Assembly: GCA_023446675.1 (NCBI GenBank)
Contig: JAEXPO010000178.1
Location: forward strand, 1-8,568
Reading direction: 5' to 3'
DNA length: 8,568 nucleotides
From: Bacillota bacterium
GTDB lineage: Bacteria > Bacillota > Clostridia > DSM-8532
Part shown: piece after piece, positions 1-7,070 of the stretch
Numbering within the stretch: the stretch's first letter is position 1
Layout: the number at the start of each line of letters is the position of its first letter
Notes under the pieces: generated by a model
Database searches by the model: none
What the model was told of the DNA's origin: nothing
What the model saw: only the letters and a program-made list of their open reading frames with translations
Position numbers and translations under genes: made by a program

Positions 1-107
1 GAGTATAATAGCGCTTTTCCAAGGGACACTCCTTCCAAAGTTCCGGCATATAGAGCCTTCAGGCCCTTTATTTGCATTTCTAAGGCCCACTATGACAGCA
101 GCTGCCT
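1..107 (-). other. Left-edge segment, possible start of a further minus-strand gene
   Basis: No terminator follows the PHP gene. Two minus-strand frames stay open to the window edge. One starts with ATG at 77 and begins MQIKGLKALYAGTLEGVSLG but lacks a good ribosome binding site. The other starts with GTG overlapping the PHP stop (GTGA, from about 111) and begins VKAAAVIVGLRNANKG. Neither is recognisable from so few residues; at most one is real. Confidence 0.2.
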
Positions 108-791
108 TCACTCTTTCCCATCCCGAATAAGCCTGGGAGTCTTTATTTCCCGCAGCATTTGAGCCAGGGCCTTTGAATCGGCGGGAAGCTGAGGCAGAAG
201 GATTCCACCCCGGGCACCATCCTGAACCTGGTGGAAATCCGAGCCCGAAACCTGAATTTTATCAAGACTTGTGGCATGGGCCAGAGCTTTGTCATTATAG
301 GAATTGTGCCTTGGATTTCCGTTATATACCTCAAAGCCGTCCATAATGGCATCGTATACCTTGGTAATCATAACCCTGTAGGGATGAGCCTGAAGAAGCA
401 CCAGGCCCCACTTGTCCGCCAAAGGCCTCAGCTCCTTTTCGGAGGAATAGCAAAGGTCCTCATGATCATAAAGAAACTTCTCGTCCAGGCCATAAACAAG
501 AATATCGTTATTGGTTCCCTTAAAGGTAAATTCCATGCCTAAAAGAACCTTTAACCCCAGCTTGTCCCCTTCCTCCAGAGCAGCACGGTAGCCTTTAAGC
601 CAGCGGTCAATTATTTTTTTCCAGGACTTGATTTGAAAGCTCTCAATAATGGGGCAGGTAAAATGGTCTGTAATGACAACCCCGTCATAGCCAAATTTTT
701 TGTACAGGCCGACGCCTTCTCTGGCGGAAACCTGCCCGCAGGGGCTGACCTCGCTTGTGTGCATATGTAGTTCGATGCGGTAGTCCTTCAC
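108..791 (-). CDS. PHP-domain metal-dependent hydrolase
   Basis: A 227-residue protein with the polymerase and histidinol phosphatase (PHP) fold, a metal-dependent phosphoesterase family. Numbered from the GTG at 800, the metal-ligand motifs are H12 and H14 (LHMHTSE), D45 and H46 (ITDHF), E90 (GMEF), H139 (QAHPY), and D188 and H190 (GSDFH); the set looks complete, so activity is likely. The substrate cannot be told from sequence: candidates include phosphorylated metabolites or nucleotides. Two GTG starts compete: at 791, with AAAGGTGA five bases upstream (preferred), and at 800, which has no well-spaced site. It lies 41 nt after ecfT with no terminator seen between, so it is probably in the same transcript; any functional link to vitamin import is speculative. 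Confidence 0.9.
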   Translation of the reverse strand: MKDYRIELHMHTSEVSPCGQVSAREGVGLYKKFGYDGVVITDHFTCPIIESFQIKSWKKIIDRWLKGYRAALEEGDKLGLKVLLGMEFTFKGTNNDILVYGLDEKFLYDHEDLCYSSEKELRPLADKWGLVLLQAHPYRVMITKVYDAIMDGFEVYNGNPRHNSYNDKALAHATSLDKIQVSGSDFHQVQDGARGGILLPQLPADSKALAQMLREIKTPRLIRDGKE

Positions 792-841
792 ATTTCTCAC
801 CTTTCTTCATGCTGTGCGCAGTCTGCTGTGGCTTAATGCCG

Positions 842-1648
842 TTAAAACCAGCCTAAAAGTCTGGGGCCAAACATAAAACATACGAAGACCAGGCCTGCAA
901 GGCTGGCCTTTCCATCCAGGGCCGTAAATTGAATTTGCTTGAGCCGGGTTCTTCCCTTGCCGCCCCGGTAGCATCGGGCTTCCATGGCTTCTGCCAGTTC
1001 CTCCGCCCGCTTGAAGGCGCTGACAAAGAGCGGTATTAAAACAGGAATAAAGCTTTTAACACGGCTTAAAAGACTTCCTGTATCAAAATCCGCCCCTCTG
1101 GAGGCCTGAGCTTTCATAATACGCTCCGTCTCCTCCATCAGCGTGGGAATAAACCGTAGGGCAATGGACATCATCATGGCAATTTCATGGGCCGGCAGGC
1201 CAATCCGCTCAAAGGGCTTAAGCATGCGCTCAAGGCCGTCGGTTAAGGACATGGGAGTGGTGGTAAGGGTCATAAGTGATCCAATGACAATAAAGATTAC
1301 CAGGCGAAAGAAAAGCTTTAAAGCTAAAATAACGCCTTCATAGGTGACCTTAATGAAGCCAAGCTCAAAAAGAGGCGTCCCGCCTACAAAAAGCATATTG
1401 AGCACCGCTGTGATACCTAAAATGAACAGGAGGGGCTTGATGCCCTTTAGGGATTGCTTCAGGGGTACGCCGCTAACCAAAATAAGTGCCAGCGTAAAAG
1501 CTCCCAGCATCACATACTCCTGCCAGGTGTTTATAAGAAAAGCCACCACCATCAGAATGCCCGTCCAAATCATTTTTGTCCGGGGATCCATTCGGTGGAG
1601 GGGAGATTCTCCCGGAATGTATTGTCCCATAGTAATATTGCCAATCAT
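842..1648 (-). CDS. ecfT: ECF transporter transmembrane coupling protein EcfT
   Basis: EcfT is the membrane scaffold that links the EcfA1-EcfA2 ATPases to exchangeable substrate-binding S components. The 268-residue protein has an EcfT-typical N terminus (GQYIPGESPLHRMDPRTK, 8-25), hydrophobic segments at about 26-40, 45-60, 72-88, 104-128 and 247-262, and the cytoplasmic coupling region between. The two conserved Ala-Arg-Gly-type motifs that dock into the ATPases are visible as QASRGAD (181-187) and EARCYRGG (223-230). The start ATG at 1648 directly follows the EcfA stop codon, with AAAGGAGAG at 1665-1657 inside the preceding gene, so translational coupling is likely. No S-component gene is nearby, which fits a shared (group II) energizing module. 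Confidence 0.96.
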   Translation of the reverse strand: MIGNITMGQYIPGESPLHRMDPRTKMIWTGILMVVAFLINTWQEYVMLGAFTLALILVSGVPLKQSLKGIKPLLFILGITAVLNMLFVGGTPLFELGFIKVTYEGVILALKLFFRLVIFIVIGSLMTLTTTPMSLTDGLERMLKPFERIGLPAHEIAMMMSIALRFIPTLMEETERIMKAQASRGADFDTGSLLSRVKSFIPVLIPLFVSAFKRAEELAEAMEARCYRGGKGRTRLKQIQFTALDGKASLAGLVFVCFMFGPRLLGWF

Positions 1649-3463
1649 TTAAGAATCTCTCCTTTCTTTAGCCGCTTCCCTTAGTGACAGAAGATAAGCT
1701 TCCGCTTCCTTAACCGTTAAAACCGGGTCAGGAACCTTGTAGCCCTTTTCCTGAAGCCTGAAAAACAGCTCCGTGATGCTTGGCAGCTCCAGTCCGAAAG
1801 CCCGTATATTGCCCTTCCTTGAAAATACCGCAGAAGGTGTATCACAGGCAGCCAGTCTGCCGTTATGCATGACCGCGATTCGGTGACAAAAGGCCGCCAT
1901 ATCCTCCATATTATGAGAAATAATTAGAATAGTGGTTCCTTTTTTCCTGTTCAAGTCGGACAAAAGGGCAAAAACCTCACGGCTGCCTTTCGGATCCAAT
2001 CCCGCCGTAGGCTCATCAAGAATGAGGACGGAGGGCTCCATAACCAGTACGCCGGCAATAGCCACTCGGCGCTTTTGGCCTCCCGACAGCTCAAAGGGCG
2101 ACTTTTCGAGAAGCTCAGGGCCAAGTCCCAGGCTTTCGGTAACCTCAAAAATACGCCGCTTCATTTCCTCCTCCGACAAGCCAAGCTTTGTAAGCCCGAA
2201 AAGGATATCCTTATAGACGGTTTCCTCAAACAATTGATGCTCCGGATACTGAAAGATAAGCCCTACCCTGCGCCTGAGCTCCTTTAAGGTCTTTCCGGCT
2301 GCTTTAAGTCCATCTACCTCCAGGAAACCGGAGGAAGGCTTTAAAAGGCCGTTCAGGTGCTGTACAAGGGTGGATTTGCCCGATCCGGTGTGGCCGATTA
2401 TGCCCAGAATCTCGCCTCTTTCCACCGTAAGGCTGACATTGTCCAGAGCCTTTTTTTCGTAGGTGGTGCCGGGCATATAAATATGGGTAAGCTCCCTTAA
2501 ACGTATAATGGCGTTATCTTTTTTACCATTCTTATCAGCGAAGGCTTTGTCCATCGGCTCTTCCTGTGTTACCTTGCTTGTAGGTGTGTCTTTTTTCAAA
2601 GAAGAGACACTCATACGGCTCAAAAGGTCTTCAAAAACCTTTTCACCCTCATCCAGATCAATGGGCACCTTAGGAAAGCTTATCCCCCTGTGCTTCAGCT
2701 CATGGGCAAGCAGGGATACCTGGGGCACTTCAAGACCCAGGCCTCTTACTGAGGACACATTTTCAAAAAGAGACTCCGGCGTCCCCTCCAGGGCAAGCTG
2801 CCCCTCGCTCATCACCAATACCCTATGGGCCTGTGCCGCTTCATCCATATGATGGGTTATGAGAATGAGGGTTATTCCTTTCTCACGATTGAGCTTTCTT
2901 AAAACGCCCATTACCTCCCGGCGTCCCGCCGGGTCCAGCATGGAGGTGGCTTCGTCCAGAATAATACATTTAGGCGCCATGGCTAAAATGCCTGCTATGG
3001 CAACTCTCTGCTTTTGTCCTCCGGATAGAAGGTGAGGTGCGCGGTTAAGATTTTCCGTCATTCCCACATAGCTTAATGCGCTGTCGATACGGGAGCGTAT
3101 TTCATCGGGAGGCACACCCAGGTTTTCCGGTCCAAAGGCCACATCCTCTTCCACAGTGGTAGCCACCATTTGGTTATCCGGGTTTTGAAATACCATGCCC
3201 ACACTTTTCCGAATATCCCATAGAAGCTCTCCGTTTTGAGTGTCCATACCGTCGACTATGACAGTACCCTCCTGAGGAATTAATAGCGCATTCATAAGGC
3301 GGGCAAGTGTGGACTTACCCGAGCCGTTCCGGCCAAGCACCACCAGAAATTCGCCTTCCCTTACCGCTGCTGTTACTCCGTTAAGGGCTCTTATACCACT
3401 ATCCTGCTCTTCTCCCAGGCCATAGTCATAAACTACCTGGGAAATACTAATGATATCCTTCAT
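1649..3463 (-). CDS. Fused energy-coupling factor ATPases EcfA1-EcfA2
   Basis: A 604-residue protein with two complete ABC ATPase domains, which in most Firmicutes are two separate genes (ecfA1, ecfA2, also called cbiO). Domain 1 (about 1-280): Walker A GRNGSGKS (44-51), Q-loop Q93 in FQNPDNQ, signature LSGGQ (146-150), Walker B with E171 in LDEATSMLDP, H-loop H204. Domain 2 (about 318-604): Walker A GHTGSGKS (357-364), Q405 in FQYPEHQ, LSGGQ (459-463), E484 in LDEPTAGLDP, H517. FQNPDNQ/EATSMLDP typify EcfA1 and FQYPEHQLFEETV/EPTAGLDP typify EcfA2. A hydrophilic linker (about 285-317) joins them. All catalytic residues are intact, so both sites should hydrolyse ATP to drive ECF vitamin/metal import. 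An internal ATG at 2554 (residue 304) has AGGAA six bases upstream. The stop TAA abuts the ATG of the next gene. Confidence 0.95.
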   Translation of the reverse strand: MKDIISISQVVYDYGLGEEQDSGIRALNGVTAAVREGEFLVVLGRNGSGKSTLARLMNALLIPQEGTVIVDGMDTQNGELLWDIRKSVGMVFQNPDNQMVATTVEEDVAFGPENLGVPPDEIRSRIDSALSYVGMTENLNRAPHLLSGGQKQRVAIAGILAMAPKCIILDEATSMLDPAGRREVMGVLRKLNREKGITLILITHHMDEAAQAHRVLVMSEGQLALEGTPESLFENVSSVRGLGLEVPQVSLLAHELKHRGISFPKVPIDLDEGEKVFEDLLSRMSVSSLKKDTPTSKVTQEEPMDKAFADKNGKKDNAIIRLRELTHIYMPGTTYEKKALDNVSLTVERGEILGIIGHTGSGKSTLVQHLNGLLKPSSGFLEVDGLKAAGKTLKELRRRVGLIFQYPEHQLFEETVYKDILFGLTKLGLSEEEMKRRIFEVTESLGLGPELLEKSPFELSGGQKRRVAIAGVLVMEPSVLILDEPTAGLDPKGSREVFALLSDLNRKKGTTILIISHNMEDMAAFCHRIAVMHNGRLAACDTPSAVFSRKGNIRAFGLELPSITELFFRLQEKGYKVPDPVLTVKEAEAYLLSLREAAKERRDS

Positions 3464-3549
3464 TTTATGTCACTTCTGGAAAGCCTATAACTTTCCGGGC
3501 ACTTTCTTAAAGGTTAAATTCAGCTTAAATGCTTCGCTGCAAATACTTA
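3464..3549 (-). other. Upstream region of the EcfA gene, no clear promoter
   Basis: This is the remainder of the 263-bp gap between rplQ and the EcfA gene. It contains a short hairpin, GGAAAG/CTTTCC (3478-3483 and 3491-3496), directly before the start region. The ATG at 3463 has only a weak ribosome binding match (AGAAGTG). Since a terminator precedes it, a promoter is expected between about 3666 and 3500, but the best hexamer pairs I found match the consensus poorly, so none is annotated. Confidence 0.4.
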
Positions 3550-3614
3550 GAAAATCGTGGATTTATGCATTGAAACACTTTACCAGTGCATTTTGCATGA
3601 AATCCATGATTCTC
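3550..3614. repeat. 65-bp interrupted palindrome upstream of the ECF genes
   Basis: The arms TGGATTT/AAATCCA (3558-3564 and 3600-3606) and ATGCA/TGCAT (3565-3569 and 3594-3598) pair with one bulged base, and ATC/GAT plus flanking bases extend the stem outward to 3550 and 3614. Inside, CACT and AGTG (3576-3579 and 3585-3588) pair around a five-base loop. The whole can fold as one long imperfect hairpin on either strand. It is not a terminator, as no T-tract follows on the minus strand. It may be a transcribed leader structure, a protein site, or a copy of a small dispersed palindromic repeat; a single copy does not decide. Confidence 0.5.
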
Positions 3615-3666
3615 CCAATGTAAATTAATTATTAAACTATAAAAAGAGGTTTTTTGCAGCAGACTT

Positions 3667-3703
3667 AAAAATAAACGAAAGAGACCGGGGTTGCCCCGAT
3701 CTC
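3667..3703 (-). terminator. Intrinsic terminator after rplQ
   Basis: On the minus strand GAGATCGGGG and CCCCGGTCTC form a ten-pair stem (one G-T wobble) around a three-base CAA loop at 3703-3681, followed by TTTCGTTTATTTTT (3680-3667). It lies 23 nt after the rplQ stop and separates the ribosomal unit from the ECF transporter genes. Confidence 0.92.
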
Positions 3704-3726
3704 CTCAATACGCTTACAGCTCAAAA

Positions 3727-4251
3727 TTAAACGAGCTCAAGAACAACTATTTCTGCACCGTCGCCTCTTCTTGCACCAAGCTTGTAGGTGCGGGTATAAC
3801 CGCCCTTTCTGTCCTTGTACTTGGGTGCAATCTCATCCAAAAGCTTGTTTGTGAGACTGATGCTGTTGCCCTTCTCATCTTTGACCTTGTAGACCCAGTT
3901 CATGATCTGGCGTCTTACAGCAAGCCTGGAAGGAGCGTCAACGGCTTTAAGCTCCGTCTTTGTCTCCCTCTCAACTACCTCATACTTGTTACCGTTCTTG
4001 GAGGTAGCGGATTTTAAAACCTTACGGCCCTTGCTGTCAAGAGCGGCCGCACTGACGGTCACCTGCTTGGAAGTGAAATTATCACTTTCCTTGATAGCCA
4101 GAGTGAGAAGCTTGTCAAAAATGCTTTGAACTTCTTTGGCTCTGGTTTCGGTGGTCTCTATGCGTCCATGCTGGATCAGAGAAGTTACCAGGCCCTTAAG
4201 CAGCGCTTTACGCTGATCCGTAGGCCGTCCTAATTTCCTCTGTGTCGGCAT
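3727..4251 (-). CDS. rplQ: 50S ribosomal protein L17, long form with internal insertion
   Basis: Large-subunit protein near the exit of the peptide tunnel. Both ends match L17 well: [20 protein letters not shown] and [20 protein letters not shown] at the N terminus, [19 protein letters not shown] and [14 protein letters not shown] at the C terminus. The protein is 174 residues, while the common bacterial form is about 115-120. The extra length is one block of roughly 50 residues between the segment KLLTLAIKE (48-55) and PSRLAVRRQ (107-115), which are nearly adjacent in short L17. The block is charged and Ser/Thr/Lys-rich. I recall comparable insertions in other Clostridia, so it is probably a lineage trait. 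ATG at 4251 follows GGGGAGGA about seven bases upstream. It is the last gene before the terminator. Confidence 0.97.
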   Translation of the reverse strand: MPTQRKLGRPTDQRKALLKGLVTSLIQHGRIETTETRAKEVQSIFDKLLTLAIKESDNFTSKQVTVSAAALDSKGRKVLKSATSKNGNKYEVVERETKTELKAVDAPSRLAVRRQIMNWVYKVKDEKGNSISLTNKLLDEIAPKYKDRKGGYTRTYKLGARRGDGAEIVVLELV

Positions 4252-4284
4252 TTTGTTTCCTCCCCTGAAAAGTGTGTGTTGTGT

Positions 4285-5232
4285 TTAGTCTTCCGACGGA
4301 GCTAATTTAAGAGTGAGGGCCTCGAGCTTCTGAACCACTTCTTCAAGTGACTTTCTGCCAAGGTTTCTCACCTTCATCATTTCGTCTTCCGTTTTACTGA
4401 TGAGATCCTCCACCGTGTTGATACCCGCCCTCTTAAGGCAGTTGTAAGAACGTACGGAAAGATCAAGCTCCTCAATGGTCATTTCAAGGATCTTATCTCT
4501 TGCCGGTTCGCCCTTCTCAACAAGAATTTCGGTGTTCTTTGCCCTGTCGGTAAGGTTGATAAAGAGGTTGAGATGATCGCTCAAAATTTTGGCGCCAAGG
4601 CTGATGGCCTCATCCGGCGCAATCGATCCGTCGGTCCATACTTCTATGCTCAATTTGTCATAGTCTGTAACCTGGCCTACACGCGTGTTCTCAACAGTGT
4701 AATTAACCTTGTTCACAGGTGTATAGATGGAATCCACCGGAATAACGCCTATGGGCTGGTTGGGCAGCTTGTTCTTTTCAGCGGAAACATAGCCGCGGCC
4801 ATGATTCACATTGATTTCCATAAAGAACCTGCTTGTTCCGTTAACCGTCGCAATATGCAAATCCGGATTCAAAATCTCAACATCGGAATCCGCTTTGATA
4901 TCCGAAGCCTTAATTTCGCCATCACCCTCGTAATCAATGTACAAGGTTTTTGATTGCTCGCTATGAAGCTTCAAGCGCAGTGACTTAATGTTAAGGATGA
5001 TTTCAGTAACATCCTCAACAACGCCGGGAACCGTGGTAAACTCATGCAGAACACCGTCAATCTTTATCGATGTGACAGCAGCTCCGGGAAGAGAAGAAAG
5101 CAATATCCTTCTCAAAGAGTTGCCCAGGGTTGTGCCGTAGCCCCTCTCAAGAGGTTCTACGACAAATTTACCATAAGCATTGTCTTCTGCACTGTCTACA
5201 CATTCAATTCTCGGCTTTTCCATTTCGATCAT
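4285..5232 (-). CDS. rpoA: DNA-directed RNA polymerase subunit alpha
   Basis: Alpha dimerises to start polymerase assembly and binds UP elements and activators through its C-terminal domain. The 315-residue protein has the N-terminal dimerisation/assembly domain (about 1-235, including [20 protein letters not shown] at 26-45 and [12 protein letters not shown] at 143-154), an acidic linker, and a C-terminal domain from about 248. The DNA-contacting residues match the E. coli set: R261, N264 and C265 in [11 protein letters not shown], and G292, K294 and S295 in [11 protein letters not shown] at 5232 has AAGGAGGG seven bases upstream; a second ATG three codons in (5223) is too far from it. It is 53 nt after rpsD and 33 nt before rplQ. 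Confidence 0.98.
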   Translation of the reverse strand: MIEMEKPRIECVDSAEDNAYGKFVVEPLERGYGTTLGNSLRRILLSSLPGAAVTSIKIDGVLHEFTTVPGVVEDVTEIILNIKSLRLKLHSEQSKTLYIDYEGDGEIKASDIKADSDVEILNPDLHIATVNGTSRFFMEINVNHGRGYVSAEKNKLPNQPIGVIPVDSIYTPVNKVNYTVENTRVGQVTDYDKLSIEVWTDGSIAPDEAISLGAKILSDHLNLFINLTDRAKNTEILVEKGEPARDKILEMTIEELDLSVRSYNCLKRAGINTVEDLISKTEDEMMKVRNLGRKSLEEVVQKLEALTLKLAPSED

Positions 5233-5285
5233 CAGCCAACCCTCCTTGGGCTATTTAATAGATGAGGGTAATCGTCCATTTGTGA

Positions 5286-5912
5286 TTACTTGGAGTACAA
5301 CTCAACGATGAGGTGTTCCTGAACATTGAGATCAATATCCTCTCTCGTCGGTAATGCAACAACTCTACCCTTTAAGTTCTCCTGATCTACTTCAAGCCAT
5401 TTTGGAACGACCTTGGAACCTGTAATATCAAGAATTTCCTTGAAGCGAACAGATTTCTTTGCGGTCTCGCTTACGCTGATGGCTTCACCGGTCTTAACAA
5501 GGTAGGAAGGAATATTCAAACGCTTTCCGTTTACCTCGAAATGACCATGGGTCACAAGCTGACGAGCTTCGGCACGGGTTGTTCCAAATCCCATTCTGTA
5601 AACAACGTTGTCGAGTCTCAATTCAAGTAACTGCAACAGATTTTCACCTGTAATGCCTTTTTTACGAGCAGCCATTTCAAAATATTTTCTGAACTGGCTT
5701 TCAAGGATTCCGTAGAATCTCTTTGCTTTTTGCTTTTCACGAAGCTGAATGCCGTATTCGGACAGCTTCTTCTTCTGCGCGCCATGCTGGCCCGGAGCAT
5801 AAGCCCTTCTGCCGATAGCACATTTATTTCCGTAGCATCTTTCACCCTTGAGAAAAAGTTTTTGACCCTCTCTGCGGCAGAGCTTACAAGATGCACCCGT
5901 ATATCTTGCCAT
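5286..5912 (-). CDS. rpsD: 30S ribosomal protein S4 (zinc-finger form)
   Basis: Primary 16S rRNA-binding protein that nucleates assembly of the 30S body. The 208-residue product begins [20 protein letters not shown] and carries four cysteines, C9, C12, C26 and C31, forming the zinc-binding N-terminal motif of the C+ type. The S4 RNA-binding domain lies near residues 95-155 ([35 protein letters not shown]), and the tail ends IVELYSK. ATG at 5912 is preceded by GGAGGTG nine to ten bases upstream. In B. subtilis rpsD is unlinked and has its own leader; here it is inside the alpha operon, as in E. coli, where S4 represses translation from rpsM. That makes the long rpmJ-rpsM gap a natural place to look for its target. 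Confidence 0.98.
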   Translation of the reverse strand: MARYTGASCKLCRREGQKLFLKGERCYGNKCAIGRRAYAPGQHGAQKKKLSEYGIQLREKQKAKRFYGILESQFRKYFEMAARKKGITGENLLQLLELRLDNVVYRMGFGTTRAEARQLVTHGHFEVNGKRLNIPSYLVKTGEAISVSETAKKSVRFKEILDITGSKVVPKWLEVDQENLKGRVVALPTREDIDLNVQEHLIVELYSK

Positions 5913-5929
5913 TGGTTCTTACACCTCCA

Positions 5930-6328
5930 CTAAACTCTTCTTCTTTTAGGCGGTCTGCATCCATTGTGAGGAATAGGGGTTACATCTTTAATAAGATTAA
6001 CCTCAAGTCCTGCAGCCTGAAGTGCGCGAATAGCCGCCTCACGGCCGGCGCCGGGTCCTTTCACATAAACCGAAACCGTCTTTAAACCATGCTCCATCGC
6101 AGCTTTTGCAGCTGTTTCAGCAGCGGATTGCGCGGCAAAGGGGGTGCTCTTTCTGGAGCCTCTAAAGCCCAATCCACCTGCGCTTGCCCATGACAGGGCA
6201 TTTCCCTGGACGTCGGTTATGGTGACAATGGTATTATTAAAGGAAGAACGGATGTGGGCTGCGCCCCGCTCAATATTCTTTTTTTCCTTTTTCTTCCTTG
6301 TTCTTCTTACAACCTTACCTGCTGCCAT
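5930..6328 (-). CDS. rpsK: 30S ribosomal protein S11
   Basis: Platform protein of the small subunit, next to S18 and the 3' end of 16S rRNA. The 132-residue protein shows a basic N-terminal tail ([18 protein letters not shown]), the core [55 protein letters not shown], and the characteristic C terminus [18 protein letters not shown]. The ATG at 6328 has GGGAGGT about ten bases upstream. The stop TAG sits two bases upstream of the GGAGGTG that serves rpsD, so translation of rpsK and rpsD is closely linked. Confidence 0.98.
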   Translation of the reverse strand: MAAGKVVRRTRKKKEKKNIERGAAHIRSSFNNTIVTITDVQGNALSWASAGGLGFRGSRKSTPFAAQSAAETAAKAAMEHGLKTVSVYVKGPGAGREAAIRALQAAGLEVNLIKDVTPIPHNGCRPPKRRRV

Positions 6329-6347
6329 TTATCGTTCGACCTCCCGA

Positions 6348-6716
6348 TTACTTCTTCTTGTTGGCAATGGTCTTCCTTGGACCCTTCCTGGTACGAGCAT
6401 TGGTCTTTGAACGCTGACCACGCACCGGAAGTCCCATCCTATGCCGGATTCCACGGTAACACCTGATTTCAACAAGGCGCTTTATATTCAGAGCAATCTC
6501 TCTTCTGAGGTCGCCTTCTACAGTATACGCTTTTTCAATTATTTCACGGAGCTTGTTGGTCTCATCGTCTGTGAGATCCCTAACCCGTGTATCGGGATTA
6601 ATTCCCGTCTTAGCCAGTATCTCGTTGGAACGGGTTCTGCCTATTCCGAAGATATACGTAAGGCCAATCTCTACTCTTTTTTCTCTTGGCAAGTCGACGC
6701 CTGCAATACGAGCCAA
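6348..6716 (-). CDS. rpsM: 30S ribosomal protein S13
   Basis: Head protein of the small subunit that contacts 16S rRNA and, through its C-terminal tail, the P-site tRNA and the inter-subunit bridges. The 122-residue product matches normal length: N-terminal [20 protein letters not shown], a helix-hairpin-helix-like segment [13 protein letters not shown] (22-34), the block [20 protein letters not shown], and a lysine/arginine-rich tail [18 protein letters not shown]. Initiation is at TTG (6716), with GGAGGTG seven bases upstream; the residue after the start is the expected Ala. It is the first gene after the long gap following rpmJ and is followed by rpsK after 19 nt. Confidence 0.97.
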   Translation of the reverse strand: MARIAGVDLPREKRVEIGLTYIFGIGRTRSNEILAKTGINPDTRVRDLTDDETNKLREIIEKAYTVEGDLRREIALNIKRLVEIRCYRGIRHRMGLPVRGQRSKTNARTRKGPRKTIANKKK

Positions 6717-6913
6717 ATGACTACACCTCCGAACGGTATTTGTTTGTATGGCTTTTTCTCATTGGGGTATTTTAAGTAGCTAAATATATATTAAAGAGTC
6801 CTGTACTTGCCCTACGCTATTGGGTAGCGAAAGGAGCTCAGCCGCTATACAGGCATCCTGTTTGGCGCATACTCGTTCCATGAAAAGTCAGAAGAACGAG
6901 CGTGGCTTTTCTA
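6717..6913 (-). promoter_or_regulatory. Long hairpin-rich rpmJ-rpsM gap; candidate rpsM leader (S4-type autoregulation?)
   Basis: All other gaps from infA to rplQ are 17-53 nt; this one is 197 nt and holds no convincing gene. On the minus strand several helices can form: CTCGTTC (6896-6890) with GAACGAG (6878-6872) around a 15-nt loop; ACAGG-ATG-CCTGT around 6863-6851; and CGCTA (6829-6825) with TAGCG just after it. A second TAGCG lies just before that CGCTA, so two mutually exclusive hairpins are possible. No U-tract follows the helices, so it does not look like a terminator, and no good promoter was found. In E. coli S4 represses this operon through a pseudoknot at the rpsM start. An equivalent role here is inference. 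Confidence 0.45.
6724..6730 (-). promoter_or_regulatory. Ribosome binding site that fixes the rpsM TTG start
   Basis: GGAGGTG lies seven bases before TTG at 6716. The protein from that codon begins ARIAGVDLP, exactly where S13 normally begins, and no ATG or GTG lies in frame nearby. Confidence 0.85.
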
Positions 6914-7027
6914 TCAGCCCTGTCTCTGCTTATGCTTGGGATTCAAGCAAATAACCATAACACGGCCTTTTCTGCGAATGATTTTGCACTTTTCGCAAAT
7001 CTTCTTAACAGACGGTTTGACTTTCAT
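6914..7027 (-). CDS. rpmJ: 50S ribosomal protein L36 (zinc-binding form)
   Basis: A 37-codon gene encoding a protein that begins [19 protein letters not shown] and ends NPKHKQRQG, matching bacterial L36 at full length. The zinc-ribbon ligands C11, C14, C27 and H32 are all present, so this is the C+ form, as opposed to the zinc-free paralogue some bacteria use under zinc limitation. L36 binds 23S rRNA in the large subunit late in assembly. ATG at 7027 is preceded by GGAGGG with an eight-base spacer. The infA-rpmJ neighbourhood is typical; what is not typical is the 197 nt that separate its TGA stop from rpsM. Confidence 0.97.
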   Translation of the reverse strand: MKVKPSVKKICEKCKIIRRKGRVMVICLNPKHKQRQG

Positions 7028-7070
7028 TTCATTGACCCTCCATTCCTGCAGATCTTAACTTAAAGGTTTT

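Noticed and set aside
231..542. 103-codon plus-strand open frame opposite the PHP gene
   Set aside because: Antisense to a gene with an intact PHP motif set; no independent support.
2552..2640. The EcfA1-EcfA2 joint as a sequencing error that merged two genes
   Set aside because: The linker is in frame over its whole length with no near-stop, overlap or ambiguous homopolymer needed to join the domains; a real fusion is the simpler reading, although reads were not seen.
3478..3496. GGAAAG/CTTTCC hairpin before the EcfA gene as a terminator or riboswitch
   Set aside because: Only six pairs with a seven-base loop and no T-tract; it shows no recognisable riboswitch core and is noted only as part of the upstream region.
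4573..4953. 126-codon plus-strand open frame opposite rpoA
   Set aside because: Antisense shadow of the well-conserved alpha subunit; no plausible ribosome binding site or recognisable domain.
5221..5232. Alternative rpoA start at the second ATG (5223)
   Set aside because: The AAGGAGGG has seven-base spacing to the first ATG (5232) and would be 16 bases from the second.
6781..6830. A promoter for rpsM in the AT-rich stretch TTTAATATATATTTA
   Set aside because: Several -10-like hexamers exist, but no -35 match lies at 16-18 nt; AT-richness alone is insufficient.
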